This document shows, piece after piece, positions 59,519 through 64,000 of a DNA stretch of 64,000 nucleotides. The DNA lies in contig CBRAFO010000003.1 of NCBI GenBank assembly GCA_967755175.1, positions 45,933 through 109,932 on the forward strand, read 5' to 3'. Position 1 is the stretch's first letter, and each line of letters starts with the position of its first letter. The notes beneath the pieces were generated by a model. That model was given only the letters and a program-made list of their open reading frames with translations. It was not told where the DNA came from and searched no databases. Made by a program: the position numbers and the translations under genes. This stretch comes from Rariglobus sp967755175. Its GTDB lineage: Bacteria; Verrucomicrobiota; Verrucomicrobiia; Opitutales; Opitutaceae.

Positions 59519-62500
59519 ATGAGCACCTCCGCTCCTCCTCAGTCGACCGCCGTGCGGATCGGCATGCTTGAGGATGACCTCCGCGCGGCCGTTCGAGGCG
59601 AAGTGCGTTTCGACGACGGCTCGCGCGCTCTCTACGCGACAGACGCATCAAACTATCGCATGCCGCCCATCGGCGTGGTCATTCCGCGCGACCGTGCCGA
59701 CATCATCGCTACCGTGCGCGTGTGCCGCGAACACGGCGTTCCGCTGCTTTCCCGCGGTGGCGGCACCAGCCTCGCCGGTCAGTGCTGCAACACCGCCGTC
59801 GTGATGGATCTGTCCAAATACTACCACCGAGTCCTCTCGATCGACGCAGCGGCACGCACCGTCACCGTGGAGCCGGGTATCGTGCTCGATGAGGTCCAGA
59901 AAGCGGTGAAGCCGCACGGCCTCATCTTCGGCCCCAATCCCGCGACGCACGACCACTGCACCATCGGCGGCATGGTCGGTAACAACTCCTGCGGCATCAA
60001 TTCGCTCCTCGCCGCCAATCATGGCAACGGCCTGCGCACGTCGGACAACATCGCGTCCGCCGAGGTGCTCACCTATGAGGGAGCGATCCTCAAGCTCGGC
60101 GATTTCGGCGAGGACGATATCACCGACGCTATCTCCAAGGGCGGACCTCGCGCCGAGATTTACCGGAAGTTGAAAACGTTGCGCGACGATTACGCCGAGC
60201 TCATCCGCCAGCGTTTCCCGAGAATTCCCCGGCGTGTCTCGGGCTTCAATCTCGATGACCTCCTGCCTGAAAATCACCCCAACGTCGCGCGCGCCATCGC
60301 CGGCTCCGAGGGCACGTGCGTTGTCTTGCTGTCGGTCACGTTGAAACTCGTTGCCCGTCCGAAGGCGCGCACGTTGCTCGTGCTCGGCTACCCCGACGCG
60401 GTGGACGCTGGCGGGCATGTCACCGACATCTTGCCGTTCAAACCCATTGGCCTCGAAGGCATCGACCGCGCCTTGGTGGATATGATGAAGAGCCATCACA
60501 TGCACGGTGATGCGGTCAGCCTGTTACCCGAGGGCGGCGGCTGGTTGCTGGTCGAGTTCGGTGGCGACACGAAGGACGACTGTGACGCCCAGGCACACCG
60601 TGTGATGGATGCGCTGAAGGGCAAAGACGACGCGCCGTCGATGAAGCTCTACGACAACGATCAGGATACTCAAAAGGTCTGGGAAGCGCGCGAGGCCGGA
60701 CTTGGAGCCACCGCCTTCGTGCCCGGGCAAAAAGACACCTGGCCCGGCTGGGAGGACTCTGCCGTCGGTCCCGAAAAAGTGGGCGCTTACCTGCGCGATT
60801 TCCGTGAGCTGCTCGCTCGTTTTGGCCACACGCCCGCGCTCTATGGACATTACGGCCAAGGCTGCATCCATTGCCGGATCGACTTCGACCTGGTGACCGC
60901 TGAGGGCATTGCCAACTACCGTGCTTGCGTCGAGGCCGCGTCGGACTTGGTGTTGCGTTACGGCGGCTCGTTTTCAGGCGAACACGGCGACGGACAGTCG
61001 CGCGGCGAGTTGCTCGAAAAACTCTACGGCCCCGAGCTGATGGATGCGTTTCGTCGTTTTAAAACCATCTGGGACCCGCAGTGGAAAATGAATCCGGGCA
61101 AGGTCATCGATGCGCGCCCGCTGACCTCGGACCTGCGTCTCGGCACCGACTATAATCCGTGGCGCCCGAAGACGTGGTTCAGTTATCCGCAGGACCAAGG
61201 TGACTTCAGCCGCGCAGTGTTGCGGTGCGTCGGGGTCGGCAAGTGTCGCCATCACGAGGGAGGCACGATGTGCCCGAGTTATATGGTTACGCGCGCAGAG
61301 GAACACTCAACTCGTGGCCGCGCCCACTTGCTCTTTGAGATGCTCCAAGGCGATGTCGTCCAGGACGGGTTCCGCAGCAAGGCCGTGAAGGAGGCGCTCG
61401 ACCTGTGCCTCTCGTGCAAGGGCTGCAAAGGCGATTGTCCGGTCCACGTGGACATGGCGACCTACAAGGCCGAGTTCCTCGCGCACCATTACGAGGGCCG
61501 CCTGCGTCCACTGCACGCGTATGCCTTCGGCCTGATCGGCCGTTGGGCGCGGCTCGGCTCGCTCCTGCCGCGGGTGACGAACTTCGTGCAACGCGCGCCG
61601 ATCTTCTCCGACGTGCTCAAGGCCATCATCGGCATCGCGCCGGAGCGAAAAATTCCACGTTTCGCCCACGAGACCTTCAAAGCGTGGTTCTTCCGTCGCG
61701 AGCCGCGCAACCTCGACGGGCCTCCGGTCATCCTGTGGCCGGATACATTTAACAACCATTACCACCCGGAAGTCGCCCGCGCCGCCACGCACTTTCTCGA
61801 ACGCGCCGGTTGGCACGTGATCGTGCCTCGCGCTGCGCTCTGCTGTGGGCGTCCGCTCTACGACTACGGCATGCTCGACACGGCGCGCCAATGGCTGCTG
61901 CGGATACTCGACGAACTGCGCCCCGAGATCCGCGCCGGCATCCCGATGGTCGGGCTGGAGCCGAGTTGCGTGGCCACGTTTCGAGACGAGTTGTGCAGCA
62001 TCGTGCCTAACAACGAGGACGCCCAACGGCTCTCGAAGCAGACGTTTATGTTGAGCGAGTTCATCGACCAGAAGATGGCTGATTATCCGTTGCCCAAGCT
62101 GGACCGGCACGCGCTGGTGCATGGGCATTGCCACCACAAGGCGCTCATGAAATTGACCGCCGAAGAGCAGGTCTTGAAGCGCATGGGTCTCGATTTTGAG
62201 GTGCTCGACTCCGGATGCTGCGGCATGGCGGGCGCGTTCGGTTTTGAGAAGGAGCACTACGATGTTTCGATCGCGTGCGGCGAACGCGTGTTGTTGCCGC
62301 GTGTGCGCGAAGCGGCGAAAGAAACCGTCATGATCGCCAACGGCTTCAGTTGCCGCGAGCAGATCGAACAGGCGACCGACCGCCGGGCGTTGCACCTCGC
62401 GCAGGTGTTGGAGTTGGCGCACCACGAAGACCTCCTGCGCGAGAGCTTGGGTGCTGCGATGGGCGAAGATGAATTTCCTGAACGGACGTGTCTGCCTGCC

Positions 62501-62620
62501 GAGCCGCGCGATCCGAGCAGGGCCCAAGCGCTGCTTGTTCTCGGTGCGGGCGCCGCGCTCACCGGAGCCGCCGTTTGGTGGTTTACCCGAAAGCGAAAAC
62601 AACGACTCGTTCGCTCGTAG
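59519..62620 (+). CDS. Fused FAD-linked oxidase / Fe-S oxidoreductase (D-lactate dehydrogenase-like), membrane-tethered
   Basis: 1033-residue enzyme. N-terminal FAD-binding domain: GVPLLSRGGGTSLAGQCCNTAVVMDLSKY (FAD loop), GGMVGNNSCGINSL and the oxidase C-domain with HYGQGCIHCRIDFDL and FSGEHGDGQSRGELLEKLYG. Next a ferredoxin-like region with clusters CVGVGKCRHHEGGTMC and CLSCKGCKGDCP, then a CCG-type oxidoreductase domain (LCCGRPLYDYGM; ending VLDSGCCGMAGAFGFEKEH). The last 30 residues form a hydrophobic helix with a basic end (ALLVLGAGAALTGAAVWWFTRKRKQ), an unusual tail anchor. Electrons from a 2-hydroxy acid such as D-lactate would go to quinones. Starts 12 nt after the enolase gene. Confidence 0.92.
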   Translation: MSTSAPPQSTAVRIGMLEDDLRAAVRGEVRFDDGSRALYATDASNYRMPPIGVVIPRDRADIIATVRVCREHGVPLLSRGGGTSLAGQCCNTAVVMDLSKYYHRVLSIDAAARTVTVEPGIVLDEVQKAVKPHGLIFGPNPATHDHCTIGGMVGNNSCGINSLLAANHGNGLRTSDNIASAEVLTYEGAILKLGDFGEDDITDAISKGGPRAEIYRKLKTLRDDYAELIRQRFPRIPRRVSGFNLDDLLPENHPNVARAIAGSEGTCVVLLSVTLKLVARPKARTLLVLGYPDAVDAGGHVTDILPFKPIGLEGIDRALVDMMKSHHMHGDAVSLLPEGGGWLLVEFGGDTKDDCDAQAHRVMDALKGKDDAPSMKLYDNDQDTQKVWEAREAGLGATAFVPGQKDTWPGWEDSAVGPEKVGAYLRDFRELLARFGHTPALYGHYGQGCIHCRIDFDLVTAEGIANYRACVEAASDLVLRYGGSFSGEHGDGQSRGELLEKLYGPELMDAFRRFKTIWDPQWKMNPGKVIDARPLTSDLRLGTDYNPWRPKTWFSYPQDQGDFSRAVLRCVGVGKCRHHEGGTMCPSYMVTRAEEHSTRGRAHLLFEMLQGDVVQDGFRSKAVKEALDLCLSCKGCKGDCPVHVDMATYKAEFLAHHYEGRLRPLHAYAFGLIGRWARLGSLLPRVTNFVQRAPIFSDVLKAIIGIAPERKIPRFAHETFKAWFFRREPRNLDGPPVILWPDTFNNHYHPEVARAATHFLERAGWHVIVPRAALCCGRPLYDYGMLDTARQWLLRILDELRPEIRAGIPMVGLEPSCVATFRDELCSIVPNNEDAQRLSKQTFMLSEFIDQKMADYPLPKLDRHALVHGHCHHKALMKLTAEEQVLKRMGLDFEVLDSGCCGMAGAFGFEKEHYDVSIACGERVLLPRVREAAKETVMIANGFSCREQIEQATDRRALHLAQVLELAHHEDLLRESLGAAMGEDEFPERTCLPAEPRDPSRAQALLVLGAGAALTGAAVWWFTRKRKQRLVRS

Positions 62621-62655
62621 CCGAAGGTCGGTGCACCCGGCTGCAATGAGCGGCC

Positions 62656-63747
62656 TCAACCAACCGTGGCCACAACCGGGCGTTCTTTGGCGAAACGCTG
62701 GGCAATCAACTGCCGCTCCGGATGCCGGCCATTGGGGCGGGTCCACCGCTGGCTCCACCACGACCACGCCGCTGCCGCGCCAGCGGCCGCCGCCAACACG
62801 CCCAGCGCCACGGCGGCGCGTTTGCGCGAGAGCTGAAACTGCAGCGAGTGATCTTGCGCCTCCGCATCGAACGGTCCGTGGGCCGCCCACTTACCGGGCG
62901 CGGGCGACCACAGGTTATTCGGCTGGTTAGTGTCACGCGCCTCTCCGGTGTGTCCGAACGAACGGCCTACCACATAATGGTCGAGCAGGCCCGGACAGAG
63001 CTTGTTCACCTTGATGCCGAGCGTGGTGTTAAAACCGAGATATACCTCGCGCCGGTCGTGATGCGCAGCCCAGTAAATGGTGTGCGCCGCCACCTCGGGC
63101 TGGTAGATCGGAGCCGGTGGCTTGGCCTTCTCTGGCAGGCGGCTCTTCACCCAGACGAACTGCGGCGTGTTCATCGCGGGTAGTTGCACCATCGTGAGCC
63201 GGAGGTGCTTGCGGTCGGCGATTAACTCCGAGCGCAACGAATCGGTGAATCCGTGAACGGCATGCTTCGCCGCGCAATAGGCGGATTGATACGGGATGCT
63301 GCGGTAGGCGAGCGCCGAGCCGACTTGCACGATGGAGCCGCGGTCGCGCGGGAGCATGCGACGCAACGCCGCTTGCGTGCCGTAAACGTAGCCGAGGTAG
63401 GTGACGTCGGTGACGCGTTTGAATTCCTCCGGCGGCATCTCGATGATTTTCGAGTAAACCGACGTCATCGCGTTGTTCACCCAGATATCGATTGGCCCGA
63501 ACGCCTCTTCGGTCATCTGCGCGAGGCGCTCCGTGGTTTCAGGATCGGCGACATCCGCGGCGAGGATGACCGCCTGGCCGCCGAGTCGCTCGACGGCGCG
63601 ACGCGTGGCTTCGAGCCGGGCTTGTCCTCGTGCGACGAGCCCGAGCAGGGCGCCACGGCGCGCAAACTCCTCGGCTACGGCCCGGCCAACACCTGCGGAC
63701 GCGCCGGTGATAACAACCACTTCTCGTTTTGAGGTTTGGTTTTTCAT
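62656..63747 (-). CDS. Short-chain dehydrogenase with C-terminal membrane anchor
   Basis: 363-residue SDR. NAD(P)-binding motif TGASAGVG with the N-terminal VVVITG, Asn in WVNNAM, catalytic Ser in QVGSALAYRS and YxxxK as YCAAKHAV. The C-terminal extension is not part of the usual fold: it has a hydrophobic helix (KRAAVALGVLAAAAGAAAAWSWW) followed by a charged tail, a likely membrane anchor. Oxidises or reduces an unknown substrate, possibly a lipid-linked alcohol. Converges with the FAD/Fe-S gene (35 nt apart), which has a similar tail. Confidence 0.9.
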   Translation of the reverse strand: MKNQTSKREVVVITGASAGVGRAVAEEFARRGALLGLVARGQARLEATRRAVERLGGQAVILAADVADPETTERLAQMTEEAFGPIDIWVNNAMTSVYSKIIEMPPEEFKRVTDVTYLGYVYGTQAALRRMLPRDRGSIVQVGSALAYRSIPYQSAYCAAKHAVHGFTDSLRSELIADRKHLRLTMVQLPAMNTPQFVWVKSRLPEKAKPPAPIYQPEVAAHTIYWAAHHDRREVYLGFNTTLGIKVNKLCPGLLDHYVVGRSFGHTGEARDTNQPNNLWSPAPGKWAAHGPFDAEAQDHSLQFQLSRKRAAVALGVLAAAAGAAAAWSWWSQRWTRPNGRHPERQLIAQRFAKERPVVATVG

Positions 63748-64000
63748 GGGGCTGAGGGCTGTGGTTCGGGCGGTGTTCGCACGACCCGGTTATTCATACA
63801 AATCCTCCGCACACTGCGGTCGGTAAACATCACGCGATCCCGCCGGGACTCAAACGCACCTGCCACGAGAAAGAACCTGATTCGGCCATAGTGCGTTTGG
63901 CCGCATTCAGTGAATTGGGTTCTGAGGTTCTAATTTGGGCACGAAAAAGCGCGACCGGTGAAGGTCGCGCCTTGAGGAGTTGAGAACGAGTAAGAGAACG
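63748..64000. other. Right-edge gap
   Basis: 253 bp with no gene seen. Contains the hairpin at 63944-63970 and ends in GAGAACGAG-type repeats like those near 21121-21177. Confidence 0.5.
63944..63970 (-). terminator. Terminator of a gene beyond the right edge
   Basis: 8-bp stem GCGCGACC (63949-63956) and GGTCGCGC (63963-63970), loop GGTGAA, with a five-T run on the minus strand. Confidence 0.7.

Overview
The window looks like chromosomal DNA of a GC-rich verrucomicrobial bacterium, most likely from the Opitutaceae. This is inferred from gene content: PEP-CTERM proteins, an LL-diaminopimelate aminotransferase, a fused rhamnulose-phosphate aldolase/dehydrogenase, verrucomicrobial-type secreted proteins, a GH9 glucanase and FucP/AraC sugar genes. 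No rRNA or species marker is present. It is mostly core genome, with few signs of mobile DNA apart from a REP-associated transposase and many small palindromes.

Layout. 1-1076: end of a sugar ABC importer (two permeases). 1167-3226: glycogen synthase and a ribosome hibernation factor. 3312-4044: a RAYT transposase bracketed by paired REP palindromes. 4078-9322: Tex, then a FucP-type sugar transporter facing an AraC regulator. 9420-11124: hipB/hipA with two matching palindromic operators. 11247-11759: tmRNA (ssrA, minus strand) whose 3' end is partly duplicated nearby. 12017-15433: an AT-richer block of exported proteins (GGWRQY-repeat protein, PEP-CTERM protein) and a TPR membrane protein. 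15698-19616: UspA, FKBP, PpnP and two RNA methyltransferases. 19709-22623: two M16 peptidase-like proteins. 22837-24889: small ORF, J-domain protein, YbaK-like deacylase. 24970-27601: two related secreted proteins of unknown function and a HEAT-like protein. 27658-30530: RecD2 and a HAD phosphatase.

30616-34285 is a complete Mla-type lipid-transport operon (permease, ATPase, MCE protein, lipoprotein). 34409-38191 holds dapL, then the panC-nadB pair. 38470-41645 carries two class II aldolase genes, the second a bifunctional rhamnulose-1-phosphate aldolase/short-chain dehydrogenase, behind overlapping operator-like palindromes; it ends in a strong terminator followed by a 21-bp tandem repeat array. 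42249-44833: two lipoproteins and a PEP-CTERM protein. 45198-48667: a tightly packed operon of hybrid histidine kinase, response regulator, 67-residue protein and PilB/GspE ATPase. 48863-51865: GH9 glucanase. 52296-54476: lipid kinase, phosphoesterase, exported protein. 54527-56521: SulP transporter and a tiny membrane ORF. 56631-62620: operon of TPP enzyme, enolase-superfamily enzyme and a membrane-tethered FAD/Fe-S oxidoreductase; a membrane-tethered SDR faces it.

The most notable non-gene signals are: about 15 small palindromes sharing a GTAG head next to a RAYT gene; the 21/42-bp tandem array; the duplicated ssrA end; the hipBA and aldolase operators; and an unexplained tRNA-like stretch before the aldolase genes. 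I did not find a clear new defence or secretion system.
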